The notes below the pieces were generated by a model. That model was given only the letters and a program-made list of their open reading frames with translations. It did not search any database and was not told where the DNA came from. DNA of 57,318 nt from positions 1 to 57,318 of the forward strand of contig JASBVG010000036.1 of NCBI GenBank assembly GCA_030147505.1, read 5' to 3'. Positions 17,480 through 27,431 of the stretch are shown in pieces. The first letter of the stretch is position 1, and each line of letters begins with the position of its first letter. Both the position numbers and the translations under genes were made by a program. This stretch comes from Tardiphaga sp. (GTDB taxonomy: Bacteria; Pseudomonadota; Alphaproteobacteria; Rhizobiales; Xanthobacteraceae).

Positions 17480-18269
17480 ACCCTCCGAAAAACTGGCACG
17501 AGATTTCGCGCTGATGGAGCAGACCGTTCGCGAGGCCGGCGCGCTCGGCCTTGCGATGTTCCGCACTGAGTTGCGCAAGTGGGTCAAGGGCGAATCGTCG
17601 CCGGTCTCCGAAGCGGATATCGCGCTCAACGACCTGATCGAAAAACGTCTGCGCAGCGCCACGCCGGATTATGGCTGGCTGTCCGAGGAAAGCGCGGACG
17701 ATAGTGACCGTCTCGGCAAGCGGCTGACCTGGATTATTGATCCCATCGACGGCACCCGCAGCTATCTCGCCGGCCGTGAGGACTGGTGCGTTTGTGTCGC
17801 ACTGGTGGAGGACCATCGGCCGATCATGGCTGCGGTCTATGCGCCGTCCACAGATGAATTTTTCATGGCCGCGCGCGGGCGGGGCACCACCTGCAATGGC
17901 CGCCCGGTCCGGGCCACATCGGGTACCGCGCTCGATTTCGCTCGCGTCGCCGGCCCCAAACCTCTGGTGGAGCGTCTGACCCATCCGCGGCAGGACCTGG
18001 AGTTGCATCCGCGGATCGGGTCTCTAGCGCTGCGGTTGTGCTGGATCGCCAATGGGCGGTTGGATGCGGCCTTTGCCGGCGGGCAGAGTCGGGATTGGGA
18101 TCTGGCGGCAGCGGATTTGATCGTGCACGAAGCGAATGGTAGAATGAGCGAGCTTTCGGGCGATGCCATTCAGTACAATCGCCGGGAAGTCACGCACGGG
18201 TTGCTGGTAGCAGCGGGGGCCGATCGTCATGCCCATATCGTTGAACAGTTCCGGACCAACCGGGCGTAA
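17466..18269 (+). CDS. Inositol-monophosphatase family phosphatase (CysQ-like)
   Basis: 267 residues. The start is a TTG at 17466, 7 bases after GAGGGA inside the end of the previous gene; the next Met is 48 bases in. Family Mg/Li-dependent phosphatase motifs: SEESADD near residue 75 and the signature WIIDPIDGTRSYLAG near 90 (both metal ligands), and SRDWDLAAADLIVHEA near 205. This family hydrolyses inositol phosphates, 3'-phosphoadenosine 5'-phosphate or fructose 1,6-bisphosphate, and the sequence alone does not decide. Its place before the LPS genes is why I hesitate to call it CysQ outright. Confidence 0.9.
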   Translation: MPDAEPSEKLARDFALMEQTVREAGALGLAMFRTELRKWVKGESSPVSEADIALNDLIEKRLRSATPDYGWLSEESADDSDRLGKRLTWIIDPIDGTRSYLAGREDWCVCVALVEDHRPIMAAVYAPSTDEFFMAARGRGTTCNGRPVRATSGTALDFARVAGPKPLVERLTHPRQDLELHPRIGSLALRLCWIANGRLDAAFAGGQSRDWDLAAADLIVHEANGRMSELSGDAIQYNRREVTHGLLVAAGADRHAHIVEQFRTNRA

Positions 18270-18328
18270 CCAGCCGCACCACCCCATCTCTGGAAACTGA
18301 GCGCAGCCGGCGGCTGCAGGAAGAACCT

Positions 18329-18565
18329 ATGTCGGATACACAACAGCAATTGCTTCATCTCGTCATCGGCGGCGAACTGACCGATCTCGAGGGCGTCACC
18401 TTCAAGGACCTCAACAAGGTCGATATCGTTGGTGTGTATCCGAACTACGCATCGGCGCTGGTGGCCTGGCGCGCAAAGGCGCAGTCCACGGTCGATAGTG
18501 CGCAGACCCGCTACTTCATCGTCCATCTGCATCGGCTGCTCGATCCGGCAAAGCCGACCGCTTGA
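18329..18565 (+). CDS. DUF4170 family protein
   Basis: 78 residues, preceded by AGGAAG. Seen: LLHLVIGGELTDLEGVTFKD, VDIVGVYPNYASALVAWRAK and RYFIVHLHRLLDP, a small alpha/beta protein typical of the alphaproteobacterial DUF4170 family, which is found beside this acyltransferase and waaA. No signal peptide. Its stop overlaps the TTG start of the next gene by 4 bases, so translation is coupled. The function is unknown; position suggests a role tied to lipid A or Kdo assembly. Confidence 0.9.
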   Translation: MSDTQQQLLHLVIGGELTDLEGVTFKDLNKVDIVGVYPNYASALVAWRAKAQSTVDSAQTRYFIVHLHRLLDPAKPTA

Positions 18566-19275
18566 AGCGTCTGCTACGAGACACGCTGCGCAGCAGCTGG
18601 GTGCAACGTGCCGCGGGATTTCTCGCGGCCGAATTTTTGCGCCTTGTGTGGAAGACCAACAGGTTCACGTTCGATCCCGTCGATGTCTACGACATCGTCG
18701 AACCGCAGATGCCGGTCATCCTCGCCTTCTGGCATGGCCAGCATCTGATGACGCCTTTCATCAAGCAGAAGAACTATCGCGGCGCGGTGCTGATCTCGAA
18801 GCATCGCGACGGCGAGTTCAATGCGCTGGCGGCCGAACGGCTGGGAATCTCGACGGTGCGCGGCTCGGGGGATCATGGCAGTGCGTTTCATCGCAAGGGC
18901 GGCGTCGGCGCCTTCAAGGAAATGGTGCGGGTGCTGGAGAGCGGCGTGAACATGGCGCTCACCGCCGATGTGCCGAAGCGCTCGCGTGTCGCCGGTCTCG
19001 GCATCATCATGCTGGCGCGCGAGAGCGGGCGGCCAATCATGCCGTTTGCGATGGCGACGAGCAGGTTCTACCAACTCAACAATTGGGACCACACCACCAT
19101 CAACTTGCCGTTCGGTCGCGGCGTGCTGGTCGGTGGTGAGCCCATCGAGGTGCCGGCCGATGCGGACAGTGCCATGATGGAGGAGCTGCGTCTGCGGCTG
19201 GAGGCGACGCTGAACGACGCCACGCGCCGCGCCTATGAAGCGGTCGGCCGACCGGACGGCAATCGTCATGGCTGA
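18562..19275 (+). CDS. Lysophospholipid acyltransferase family protein (DUF374)
   Basis: 237 residues, starting at a TTG (18562) that overlaps the DUF4170 stop. DUF374 proteins belong to the LPLAT fold, with a variant of the HX4D acyltransferase motif. Visible here are AFWHGQHLMTPFI near residue 57 and ISKHRDGEFNALAAERLG near 80, where His and Asp are four apart (KHRDGE is close to that pattern), then STVRGSGDHGSAFHRKGG and the substrate-loop block MALTADVPKRSRVAGLG. It sits directly before waaA, overlapping it by 8 bases, and is probably an acyltransferase acting on a lipid A precursor or another envelope lipid. The substrate is unproven. Confidence 0.9.
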   Translation: MKRLLRDTLRSSWVQRAAGFLAAEFLRLVWKTNRFTFDPVDVYDIVEPQMPVILAFWHGQHLMTPFIKQKNYRGAVLISKHRDGEFNALAAERLGISTVRGSGDHGSAFHRKGGVGAFKEMVRVLESGVNMALTADVPKRSRVAGLGIIMLARESGRPIMPFAMATSRFYQLNNWDHTTINLPFGRGVLVGGEPIEVPADADSAMMEELRLRLEATLNDATRRAYEAVGRPDGNRHG

Positions 19276-20572
19276 CGCTCTGCCGATTACGCTGCGGGCC
19301 TATCGCAGCCTCTCAGCGTCGTTGACGCCGGTGGTGCCACTGCTGCTCAAGCGGCGTCTGCGAAATGGCAAGGAAGACCCCGAGCGGATCGACGAGCGAC
19401 GCGGCATCTCGGCGATCGAGCGGCCATCGGGGCCACTTGTCTGGGTGCACGGCGCGAGCGTCGGCGAAGTGCTGGCTGCGGCGACGTTGATCGAACGCTT
19501 GCGCGCCTCGAAGATACGTATCCTGCTGACATCGGGAACGGTGACCTCGGCCGCCATCATCGCCAGGCGCTTCCCGCCGGATATCATCCATCAATACATT
19601 CCCTACGACTCGCCGCGTTATGTCGCGCGTTTTCTCGATCACTGGCATCCCAGTCTGGCGCTTTTCATCGAGAGCGATCTCTGGCCGAATCTGATCCTGT
19701 CGGCCGCGAAACGACGCCTGCCAATGGCACTGGTGAATGCGCGGATGTCGCAGCGCTCGTTCCCGCGCTGGCAAAAGATGTCGAAGACCATCGCTGCGTT
19801 GCTTGGCCGTTTCGAGATTTGCCTCGCGCAGTCCGACACCGACGCCGAGCGCTTCGGAGCGTTGGGCGCCCGCAGCGTACTTGTCACCGGGAATCTCAAA
19901 TTCGACGTCCAGGCGCCGCCCGGCGACGCCGCTAAGCTCGATGCGCTGAAAGCGGCGACGCGAGAACGACCGATCGTTGTCGCGTCGTCGACTCATCCCG
20001 GCGAAGAGGAGATCATTCTCGAAACGCACAAGACGTTGAAGAACTTCTTCCCGTCGCTGCTCACCGTGATCGTGCCGCGCCATGCCCATCGCGGCGGATC
20101 CATTGCCGACATGATCAAGACGAGCGGCGGCCGCGTCGCGCTACGCTCGCGCGAGGAGTTGCCGGGCGCGAATACCGATATCTATGTCGCCGACACCATG
20201 GGCGAGCTCGGCGTGTTCTATCGCCTGACGCCCGTCGTCTTCATGGGTGGTTCGCTGGTGCCGCATGGCGGGCAAAATCCGATCGAGCCGGCCAAGCTCG
20301 GCGCATCCATCGTGCATGGGCCGCATGTGTTCAATTTCACCGACGTTTATGGCGCGCTTGATCGCGCCGGCGGCGCGCGGCAGGCGAATTCGTCCGAACA
20401 GCTGGTCAAGCAACTCGGCCAGATGCTGGGCGACGTCGCAGCACGTGATGCTGCGATCGACGCGGCGAGACAGGTTGTCGCGCGCCTTGGTGGCGCGTTG
20501 GATCGCACACTCTATGCGCTCGAGCCCTATCTGATGCAGCTTCGTTTCGAGATGGGTGGCCATCATGCGTGA
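19268..20572 (+). CDS. waaA: Kdo transferase WaaA
   Basis: 434 residues from the ATG at 19268 (an upstream in-frame ATG at 19235 lies deep in the previous gene). Adds Kdo from CMP-Kdo to the lipid A precursor at the inner membrane. Seen directly: N-terminal membrane-associating segment, VWVHGASVGEVLAA near residue 58, FIESDLWPNLIL near 137, ALVNARMSQRS, VTGNLKFDVQAPP near 207, VIVPRHAHRG near 270, and the CMP-Kdo-binding GGSLVPHGGQNPIEPAKLG near 332, all as in the GT30 family. It overlaps both neighbours in a tightly packed LPS operon. Confidence 0.95.
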   Translation: MADALPITLRAYRSLSASLTPVVPLLLKRRLRNGKEDPERIDERRGISAIERPSGPLVWVHGASVGEVLAAATLIERLRASKIRILLTSGTVTSAAIIARRFPPDIIHQYIPYDSPRYVARFLDHWHPSLALFIESDLWPNLILSAAKRRLPMALVNARMSQRSFPRWQKMSKTIAALLGRFEICLAQSDTDAERFGALGARSVLVTGNLKFDVQAPPGDAAKLDALKAATRERPIVVASSTHPGEEEIILETHKTLKNFFPSLLTVIVPRHAHRGGSIADMIKTSGGRVALRSREELPGANTDIYVADTMGELGVFYRLTPVVFMGGSLVPHGGQNPIEPAKLGASIVHGPHVFNFTDVYGALDRAGGARQANSSEQLVKQLGQMLGDVAARDAAIDAARQVVARLGGALDRTLYALEPYLMQLRFEMGGHHA

Positions 20573-21566
20573 ACCGGCGTTCTGGCAGCAGCGGAACAGC
20601 CTGCTGTCGCGCCTGTTGATGCCGCTGGGCGCCGTCTATGGCGAGATTACTGCCTCACGCATGATGCGGCAGGGAGCGGTGGCCGGCATTCCCGTGCTCT
20701 GCGTCGGCAACTATCATACCGGCGGCGCCGGCAAGACGCCGACCACATTGGCGCTGGTGAAATTGCTCCGCGAACTCGGTGAGACGCCTGTAGTGCTCAG
20801 CCGCGGTCATGGCGGCAGGTTGCGCGGACCTGTGAAGGTCGAGCCGGGACGTCACAGCGCTGCCGATGTCGGCGACGAGCCCCTGATGATGGCGCGTGAC
20901 GTCATTGTCGTGATCGCGCGCGATCGCGTGAACGGCGCCGCGCTGGCGCGCTCCACGGGCGCCAGCGCGATCGTGATGGATGACGGTTTTCAGAACCCGG
21001 CGCTGGCGAAGGATTTGTCGCTGATTGTGATCGACGGTAATCGCGGTCTCGGCAACGGCCGCATATTTCCCGCCGGTCCGTTGCGTGCACCACTGGATCG
21101 CCAGATCGTTCGTACCGACGGTCTCATGATCATCGGTGATGGCGTTGCTGCCACCGGCGTTGCTGCGATGGTGCATGGCCGCGGCGGTAAGGTGTTTACG
21201 GCGCGGCTGAAGCCGGATGCTGCGTCGTTGCAGGCTTTGCAAGGCAAGCGCGTGCTGGCTTTTGCCGGCATCGGCGATCCTGGCCGCTTCTTTCGCACGC
21301 TGCGCCATGCCGGTGTGGATGTCGCAGCGGAAAAGGCATTCGCCGATCATCATCCATACGCGCCTGCTGAAATCGAGGCGCTGGTTTTGCAGGCGCGGGG
21401 CGAAGGTCTCGCGCTGGTGACGACGGAAAAGGATCTGGTGAAGCTGCGTGGCATGCCTGCGGCAGCGGAAATCGTCGGCTTCCCTGTTGCACTCGATGTC
21501 GAGGACAAAGAGGGTCTCCGCAGTTTTGTGCGCGAGGGGCTGAACCGGGCGAGGGCGAGGCGCTAG
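20565..21566 (+). CDS. lpxK: Tetraacyldisaccharide 4'-kinase LpxK
   Basis: 333 residues from the ATG at 20565 (a GTG at 20556 is an in-frame alternative). Inner-membrane kinase that phosphorylates the 4' position of the lipid A disaccharide. Seen directly: an N-terminal amphipathic/membrane helix, the P-loop VGNYHTGGAGKTPTTLALV near residue 47, VLSRGHGGRL, VGDEPLMMAR near 105, and the catalytic-region VMDDGFQNPALAKD near 140, followed by GNGRIFPAGPLR and VTTEKDLVKLR. It starts 8 bases before the waaA stop and ends the LPS operon, convergent with the DUF2093 gene 18 bases later. Confidence 0.96.
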   Translation: MREPAFWQQRNSLLSRLLMPLGAVYGEITASRMMRQGAVAGIPVLCVGNYHTGGAGKTPTTLALVKLLRELGETPVVLSRGHGGRLRGPVKVEPGRHSAADVGDEPLMMARDVIVVIARDRVNGAALARSTGASAIVMDDGFQNPALAKDLSLIVIDGNRGLGNGRIFPAGPLRAPLDRQIVRTDGLMIIGDGVAATGVAAMVHGRGGKVFTARLKPDAASLQALQGKRVLAFAGIGDPGRFFRTLRHAGVDVAAEKAFADHHPYAPAEIEALVLQARGEGLALVTTEKDLVKLRGMPAAAEIVGFPVALDVEDKEGLRSFVREGLNRARARR

Positions 21567-21584
21567 TCCGCCCTACGAATGCCC

Positions 21585-21803
21585 TTACTTCACCTGCTCC
21601 GGATAATGTCGTTTCAGCACTGCCGTATGCGTTGCATAGGCCTCCTGCCGATCGACGCTCCAATATTTCAGTTCATCCAGCGGGATGCGTTCGCCCGAAA
21701 CGGCGCAGATTACATAGGTGCCCGGTGCGACGACCCGAAAGTCGCCGTCGAGATATTGCAGCTTGGCTTCGCCGTGGCCGGATGGCCCGAATTTGTTGAG
21801 CAC
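21585..21803 (-). CDS. DUF2093 family protein
   Basis: 72 residues. The start is decided by AGGAGA seven bases upstream of a GTG at 21803, giving MLNKFGPSGHGEAKLQYLDG, the usual DUF2093 start; longer readings begin without a ribosome-binding site. It continues FRVVAPGTYVICAVSGERIP and ELKYWSVDRQEAYATHTAVL. A soluble small beta-rich protein of unknown function that sits near lpxK in many alphaproteobacteria. It is convergent with lpxK. Confidence 0.9.
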   Translation of the reverse strand: MLNKFGPSGHGEAKLQYLDGDFRVVAPGTYVICAVSGERIPLDELKYWSVDRQEAYATHTAVLKRHYPEQVK

Positions 21804-21968
21804 GGCTGGTCTCCTGGAACGCTTGGCCCGAATGCCGCAGGCGGATTGAATATGCTTCGCCATAGATAGGGCCTTCACGGCGCGAATGAAAGCGCTCGGA
21901 AGCCGACCTTGGATCGGCGGTCTGGCGCCGGCGGTGGAGCCAGATACCCGCCGGCTGCAGATCAGGCT

Positions 21969-23294
21969 TTAGCGGCTAATCCGTGCGTCTGCGACGGCCC
22001 TCTGGAACAGCGCCGTCATGGCCTCGGAAATGCCCTGGGTGGGACTGACTTCGAAATAGAACCCCGGCGATGCGCATGATTGCATGTTGGTCGCGATTTC
22101 GCTGTTCGTGGACGGTCCGTAGGGGCCTTTGTTGAACGGGGCGATCCACGTATTGTACCAGGCGTTAGTCGGCAGATCGAGATAGGTCGTGTAAAGGACC
22201 GCGATCTTGACGCCGCGATTCTTGATCGCGGTGCAAAGTGATGGATTCAGCGGGGACTGGCATCGGCCGCCCGTTGTCTTCTTCAGGCATCCGGATGGAT
22301 TGTACTCGTCAGCCACGCCGTCCGAGACGAAGAACAGATACTTTGCAGGTGCGCTCGCTGTTCCATTTCCGGTGTTTGCGATGATCTTGTCGATCGCGGG
22401 AATGACCGACGAGAATTGAGTGTCCTGATCGTTGTTGTCGTTCTGGCCGTTGACTGACATCAGGTCGATCGCACCTGCCGCCGTCTTCGCGCTCGACAAG
22501 CTTGAGGACAGGCTGAACAGCGGCCGAAGGCTCGCGGTTGAAGCGCTGCCGCCAAAATCGTAGATCGCGACCCTGAATTGGTTGGGATAGGTCTGGGTCG
22601 AGGCCGCGGTGTCCATCAGACTTTGTGTAGCAGACCGTAGCACATCAATGCGCGTGGTGACGCCAAGCTTCTTGGCGAGATTGTAGTAGTTCGACTTGTT
22701 CGCGGTGTCATGGCAGGCGAATGCGCATTTGTCGGGCGTGTTGTTGACCATGACAGCGACATCGGCGGGCGTTGCTCCGACGCCCATCGACGGCGAATTG
22801 TCGAGCAGAAGATAAAAATCGATAAATTGCGGCATCGTGGCTGTCGCGGTCGCGACACCGGTGACGGTGAGTTTCGGAAATCCCATGATGGAGCTGAACG
22901 TCGTCGGAACGTCAGCCGAGAACTGCATGCTGGACGTCACGACACCATTGGTTCTCGATACCTTGGCCGTCACGCTGTTGATCGTGTAGCCGCTCATGTT
23001 CGAGGTGTTGGCATAGAAATAGTTAACTGCCGTGGTCGAGCCGCCGGGGACGTCGCCATCCGCAGACATGGAGCCGGCCGCGGCAAAAGCCGTCGATTTC
23101 TGGACGATCGCCCCGATGGAGGCAGAATCAAGCGCCCCCTGAAGCTTGGAGCGGATCATTGCCGCGCGACCGTGATCGATGGCTCCGCCGACAAAGGATA
23201 TCAGCGGCACGCTGGCCAGCGCGAAGATGACGGCGACGTTGCCCTGGCGATCCCTGAAATAGGAACTGAAGCTAGATGAAAAATTCCTAAACAT
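21969..23294 (-). CDS. TadG-like pilus-associated protein with VWA domain
   Basis: 441 residues from the ATG at 23294. An N-terminal prepilin-like or anchor segment opens with RDRQGNVAVIFALASVPLIS (about 15-40), then HGRAAMIRSKLQGALDSASI, the TadE/TadG signature. The VWA domain starts at FYLLLDNSPSMGVGA (DxSxS metal site, near residue 165) and includes FFVSDGVADEYNP near 335. Four or more Cys (CAFACHD, GCLKKTTGGRC, SLCTAI, SCASPG) suggest disulphides outside the cytoplasm. No other tad genes are in view. Two sampled 60-base lines (22681, 22801) contain 33 and 32 G+C, lower than neighbouring genes. A GC hairpin without a T run lies after the stop (21927-21955). Confidence 0.85.
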   Translation of the reverse strand: MFRNFSSSFSSYFRDRQGNVAVIFALASVPLISFVGGAIDHGRAAMIRSKLQGALDSASIGAIVQKSTAFAAAGSMSADGDVPGGSTTAVNYFYANTSNMSGYTINSVTAKVSRTNGVVTSSMQFSADVPTTFSSIMGFPKLTVTGVATATATMPQFIDFYLLLDNSPSMGVGATPADVAVMVNNTPDKCAFACHDTANKSNYYNLAKKLGVTTRIDVLRSATQSLMDTAASTQTYPNQFRVAIYDFGGSASTASLRPLFSLSSSLSSAKTAAGAIDLMSVNGQNDNNDQDTQFSSVIPAIDKIIANTGNGTASAPAKYLFFVSDGVADEYNPSGCLKKTTGGRCQSPLNPSLCTAIKNRGVKIAVLYTTYLDLPTNAWYNTWIAPFNKGPYGPSTNSEIATNMQSCASPGFYFEVSPTQGISEAMTALFQRAVADARISR

Positions 23295-23562
23295 GAAAAT
23301 GCGAACTCGTTCTGAGTACCAAAGCGCAGATGAATACCTATGGAAAATCAACCAATGGTTACAAGCGTCGGTACGAATCGAAACAATCGCATTCCGCGTG
23401 ATTTCGCCGGCGTCCGATCAAGTGAAACGGACAGGGCATTTGGAGGGAGCACGCGCCCGGGAGGTGGACGCCGAAACGTCCTCCTGAAAAGGGGCACCTG
23501 CTTTCGTGCGAGACTGTGCTTCTTGAAGAGGGGCTGGGTAGCTTCTTCGAAGATCGCGGATG

Positions 23563-25170
23563 TTAGAACAGGTCGCCCTGGCCAACCTTGGCGGGGCGCT
23601 TCGATGCTTTGGGTCTGACGGCGGTTGATTTATCCGCTCGCGGCGATGCCGGTCCTGCACCATCGGCGGTGACGTCGATGCGGCCATCGGCAAATTCAAT
23701 GTTTAATCGTGCGCCGGCATCGATGCCTGCCAGTTCGTGCACAGCCGTTCCGTTCTCATCGCGCACCAGCGCAAAGCCGCGGGCGAGGACACTCCGATAG
23801 GATAGGGCCGCGAGCAGCTTGCTCGATGCCTCGACGCGCGACGTGTGGCGCTGCAGCAGCGTCGTCAGTGCGCGGTGCGCGCGTTCGGTGAGGCGCAAAG
23901 CACGTTCGCGATCCCGTGCGATTGCGTTACGCTGCGCTTGCGCATTGGCGGATTTCGAGGCCTTGAGGCGTAGTTCGAGATTTGCGAAACGATCGCGGCG
24001 CTGGCGCAGCAAAGCGCGCGCCGAGAGTTTCAGGCGTTCGCCGCAAACCTTCTGCCGCTGCGTCGCATGGGCGATCTGTGCGCGCAGCACGCGCAGCGTC
24101 AGGCCGGAACTGGCTTCGACGAAACGACGGTGATGCGCATGGGTATTCGCCTTCAAGGCGCGCGGCAGCGAAGCGCCGGCGCCGTCAAGACGCTGGCGCG
24201 GTATCGCGAGCAGATCGGCTGCATTGGGCAGAGCGCGTGCTGCGGCGCGCAGCTCGTTGCGGCGGGATTCCTGGGCGCGCTGCCAGCACAGCATCATGCG
24301 GCGCTCGAAGGTGCCGATCTCCACCAGCAGTTCCGCACGCACCGGTACCGCCATTTCGGCTGCCGCCGTCGGTGTCGGCGCGCGCTTGTCCGAGGCGAAA
24401 TCGATCAGCGTGACGTCGGTCTCGTGGCCGACGGCCGATATCAGCGGAATCATGCTCTCCGCCGCGGCGCGCACCACGATCTCTTCGTTGAACGACCACA
24501 GGTCTTCCAGTGAACCGCCGCCGCGGGCGACGATCAGGAGATCCGGCCGCGGAATCTTGCCGCCGGCTTCCAGCGCGTTGAAGCCGTGGATCGCTGCGGC
24601 GACCTGTTCGGCAGAGCCCTCACCCTGGACGCGCACCGGCCACACCAGCACATGGCGGGGGAAGCGATCATTGAGCCGATGCAGGATGTCGCGGATCACG
24701 GCACCGGTCGGCGAGGTGACGACGCCGATGACTTCGGGCAGCCATGGCAAAAGCTGTTTGCGCGCTTCGTCGAACAGGCCTTCGGCGCCGAGCTTGCGCT
24801 TGCGCTCTTCCATCAGCGCCATCAGCGCGCCGACGCCGGCAGGCTCCAACGCCTCGATGACGATCTGATACTTCGACGAACCAGGAAAGGTGGTCAGCTT
24901 GCCGGTGGCGATGACCTCGAGGCCTTCCTGCGGGCGGAACCGCATCCGGCCATGGACGCCCTTCCAGATCACGGCCTCGATCTTGGCGCTCTCGTCCTTG
25001 AGCGAAAAATAGCAGTGGCCGGACGAATGCGGCCCGCGAAACCCTGTGATTTCGCCGCGCACGCGCACATTTCCATAGGCGTCCTCCACCGTCCGCTTCA
25101 GCGCCTGCGAGAGCTCGGAGACGGTGAATTCGGTGGAATTCGTCAGCGGGGCAGCGGCTGCTTTGGGCAT
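23563..25170 (-). CDS. xseA: Exodeoxyribonuclease VII large subunit
   Basis: 535 residues, slightly longer than the typical 450 because of extra coiled-coil and C-terminal sequence. With XseB it degrades single-stranded DNA to oligonucleotides. Seen directly: N-terminal OB fold ([40 protein letters not shown]), catalytic-domain blocks [38 protein letters not shown] near residue 212 and [20 protein letters not shown] near 242, then a long arginine-rich coiled coil (about 280-440). The C-terminus ends KVGQGDLF. No xseB is visible nearby. It is divergent from purD with an 83-base gap. Confidence 0.96.
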   Translation of the reverse strand: MPKAAAAPLTNSTEFTVSELSQALKRTVEDAYGNVRVRGEITGFRGPHSSGHCYFSLKDESAKIEAVIWKGVHGRMRFRPQEGLEVIATGKLTTFPGSSKYQIVIEALEPAGVGALMALMEERKRKLGAEGLFDEARKQLLPWLPEVIGVVTSPTGAVIRDILHRLNDRFPRHVLVWPVRVQGEGSAEQVAAAIHGFNALEAGGKIPRPDLLIVARGGGSLEDLWSFNEEIVVRAAAESMIPLISAVGHETDVTLIDFASDKRAPTPTAAAEMAVPVRAELLVEIGTFERRMMLCWQRAQESRRNELRAAARALPNAADLLAIPRQRLDGAGASLPRALKANTHAHHRRFVEASSGLTLRVLRAQIAHATQRQKVCGERLKLSARALLRQRRDRFANLELRLKASKSANAQAQRNAIARDRERALRLTERAHRALTTLLQRHTSRVEASSKLLAALSYRSVLARGFALVRDENGTAVHELAGIDAGARLNIEFADGRIDVTADGAGPASPRADKSTAVRPKASKRPAKVGQGDLF

Positions 25171-25253
25171 TGGGGACTCAGGCTGTTGCGGCAGCGGATT
25201 AGCATGCTAAACGCTGGCAAAACCACCCAAAACCCCGGCTAGGCAGTCTTTCC

Positions 25254-26537
25254 ATGAACATTCTCCTCATCGGTTCCGGTGGCCGCGAGCACGCGCTGGC
25301 ATGGAAGCTGGCGGCGTCGCCGCTGCTGACCAAATTGTGGTGCGCACCCGGCAATGCCGGCATCGCGCGGGAGGCTGAATGCGTCGCGCTGGATGTTGCC
25401 GACCATGCCGCGGTGATCAGGTTCTGCCACGACAACAAGGTCGATTTCGTCGTGGTCGGCCCGGAGGCGCCGCTCGCCGCCGGCATCGTGGATGATCTTG
25501 CCGCCGCCGGCATCAAGGCGTTCGGACCGAGCAAGGCCGCCGCCCGCCTCGAAGGCTCGAAAGGTTTTACCAAGGACATCTGCAAGGCCAACAATATTCC
25601 CACCGCCGCCTATGAACGCTTCGGCGATGCGGACAAGGCGAAGGCGTACATCCGCGCCCAAGGCGCGCCGATCGTCATCAAGGCCGATGGCCTTGCCGCC
25701 GGCAAAGGCGTCGTCGTGGCCATGACGCTGCAGGAGGCCGAGGAGGCCATCGACATGATGCTCGGCGGCGGCTTTGGCGCAGCCGGTGCGGAAGCGGTGG
25801 TCGAGGAATTCCTGACGGGTGAAGAAGCATCCTTCTTCGTGCTGTGCGATGGTGAGAACGCGCTGCCACTGGTCGCCGCGCAGGACCATAAGCGCGCTTT
25901 TGACGGCGACAAGGGGCCGAATACCGGCGGTATGGGTGCTTATTCGCCTGCACCGGTGTTCACCGACGCGGTCCAGACGCGCACCATGAACGAGATCATC
26001 CTGCCGACGCTGAAGGCCATGAAGGCGATGGGCTGCCCGTACAAGGGCGTGCTGTTCGCCGGCCTGATGATATCAAACGAAGGCCCGAAGCTGATCGAAT
26101 ACAACGCCCGTTTCGGCGATCCGGAGACCCAGGTGCTCATGGTTCGCCTGATGTCGGATCTGCTGCCGGCGCTGATTGCGTCGGCGGACGGCCAGCTCAA
26201 GAATTTTGACCTGCGCTGGTTCCCGGACCCGGCGTTGACCGTCGTCATGGCCGCCAGGGGATATCCCGGCGATTATGACAAGGGCACCCGGATTGCGGGC
26301 ATCGACCGCGCGGAACAGATCGAGGGGGTCGAGGTGTTCCATGCTGGAACCAAGTCCTCCGGTGACTGGATTCTGGCCAACGGCGGGCGCGTGCTCAACG
26401 TAACAGCTTCGGCGAAAACCGTCGGGGAGGCCCAGCGCCGGGCTTATGAGGCCATCGGGCTGATCAACTGGCCCGAGGGCTTTTGCCGCCGCGATATCGG
26501 CTGGCAGGCTGTGGCGCGGGAACGCCAGGGGAAGTGA
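25254..26537 (+). CDS. purD: Phosphoribosylamine-glycine ligase PurD
   Basis: 427 residues, standard length. ATP-grasp enzyme of purine synthesis that makes glycinamide ribonucleotide. Seen directly: [75 protein letters not shown] (ATP-grasp), [31 protein letters not shown] and [20 protein letters not shown]. It is divergent from xseA, and the DUF6894 gene follows 72 bases later. The ribosome-binding site is weak. Confidence 0.97.
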   Translation: MNILLIGSGGREHALAWKLAASPLLTKLWCAPGNAGIAREAECVALDVADHAAVIRFCHDNKVDFVVVGPEAPLAAGIVDDLAAAGIKAFGPSKAAARLEGSKGFTKDICKANNIPTAAYERFGDADKAKAYIRAQGAPIVIKADGLAAGKGVVVAMTLQEAEEAIDMMLGGGFGAAGAEAVVEEFLTGEEASFFVLCDGENALPLVAAQDHKRAFDGDKGPNTGGMGAYSPAPVFTDAVQTRTMNEIILPTLKAMKAMGCPYKGVLFAGLMISNEGPKLIEYNARFGDPETQVLMVRLMSDLLPALIASADGQLKNFDLRWFPDPALTVVMAARGYPGDYDKGTRIAGIDRAEQIEGVEVFHAGTKSSGDWILANGGRVLNVTASAKTVGEAQRRAYEAIGLINWPEGFCRRDIGWQAVARERQGK

Positions 26538-26609
26538 CGGTATCGGGAGGTTTCTTTATCCAAGGAACCTGAGGTTGTGTTGTGCGTTTTGGAATCAAGA
26601 GGGTTCCAT

Positions 26610-26828
26610 ATGGCGCATTATTATTTCGACCTCAAAAACGGAACGACCGAACGCGATCACGCCGGTCTCGATCTCGAAAGCGATGCCGAAGCAATCGCGC
26701 AGGCTTATGCGATTGCTGATGAAATTGGTACGCGACCGCCGGCTAATCGTGAATACGAGCGACATATCTGCGTCATCCACGAGAACGGCCATGAGGTGAC
26801 ACGCGTTCCTGTGGTCACCCGTGCCTAG
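26610..26828 (+). CDS. DUF6894-family small protein
   Basis: 72 residues from the ATG at 26610 with AAGAGGG upstream. MAHYYFDLKNGTTERDHAGL is the typical opening of this rhizobial family (aromatic-rich strand, then Asp-rich turn), followed by DLESDAEAIAQAYAIADEIG and HICVIHENGHEVTRVPV. No signal peptide or membrane segment. Members are numerous paralogues in bradyrhizobia and have no known function. Its last 4 bases overlap the tail of the convergent tadA gene. Confidence 0.85.
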   Translation: MAHYYFDLKNGTTERDHAGLDLESDAEAIAQAYAIADEIGTRPPANREYERHICVIHENGHEVTRVPVVTRA

Positions 26829-27271
26829 CGCCGCTTCTGAAAGAAGTCGCGGAGCAGCGTGGCCGCTTCCGTCTCCCCTACCGCTGAATAGATCTCCGGC
26901 GCATGGTGGCAGGTCGGTGAGGCGAAGAATCTGACTCCGGACTCCACGCCGCCGCCCTTCGGATCGGCCGCTCCGTAATAGAGCCGGCGGATGCGCGCGA
27001 AGGAGATAGCCCCGGCACACATGGTACAGGGCTCCAGCGTGACATAGAGATCGCAATCCACCAGCCGCTCCGAACCGAGTGTTTCAGCGGCCTGACGGAT
27101 GGCCAGCACCTCGGCATGGGCGGTGGGGTCCTTGTCAGTCAAAGTGCGGTTGCCGGCGCTGGCGACCACCTCGCCATTCCGCACGATTACGCAGCCAATC
27201 GGCACTTCCCCCGCGTCACCGGCGGTTTTGGCGGCTTTGAGGGCCAAATCCATGAAAGAAGGGGCGGTCAA
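26825..27271 (-). CDS. tadA: tRNA adenosine(34) deaminase TadA
   Basis: 148 residues. Zinc enzyme that converts A34 to inosine in tRNA-Arg(ACG). Seen directly: EVPIGCVIVRNGEVVASAGN, the zinc/proton-shuttle motif PTAHAEVLAIRQA near residue 52, and LEPCTMCAGAISFARI (PCxxC) near 83, all conserved. The start is a TTG at 27271 with AGGAA nine bases upstream; the ATG at 27253 is the other option and would remove six residues. It is divergent from the pseudouridine synthase. Confidence 0.95.
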   Translation of the reverse strand: MTAPSFMDLALKAAKTAGDAGEVPIGCVIVRNGEVVASAGNRTLTDKDPTAHAEVLAIRQAAETLGSERLVDCDLYVTLEPCTMCAGAISFARIRRLYYGAADPKGGGVESGVRFFASPTCHHAPEIYSAVGETEAATLLRDFFQKRR

Positions 27272-27431
27272 AAAGTTCGTTTCCTGCGCAAAACTCTGCT
27301 ACGGAGTGGCATTCAGCAAAGAGGATACCGGTTTCGCGTGACGTTTGCGCCCGATGAGCGCGCAATGTCGATCCGCAACCCCCATCCGCACCGCTCAACC
27401 CAATTCAGCTTCCGCTGCAGCGAGACCTTTC

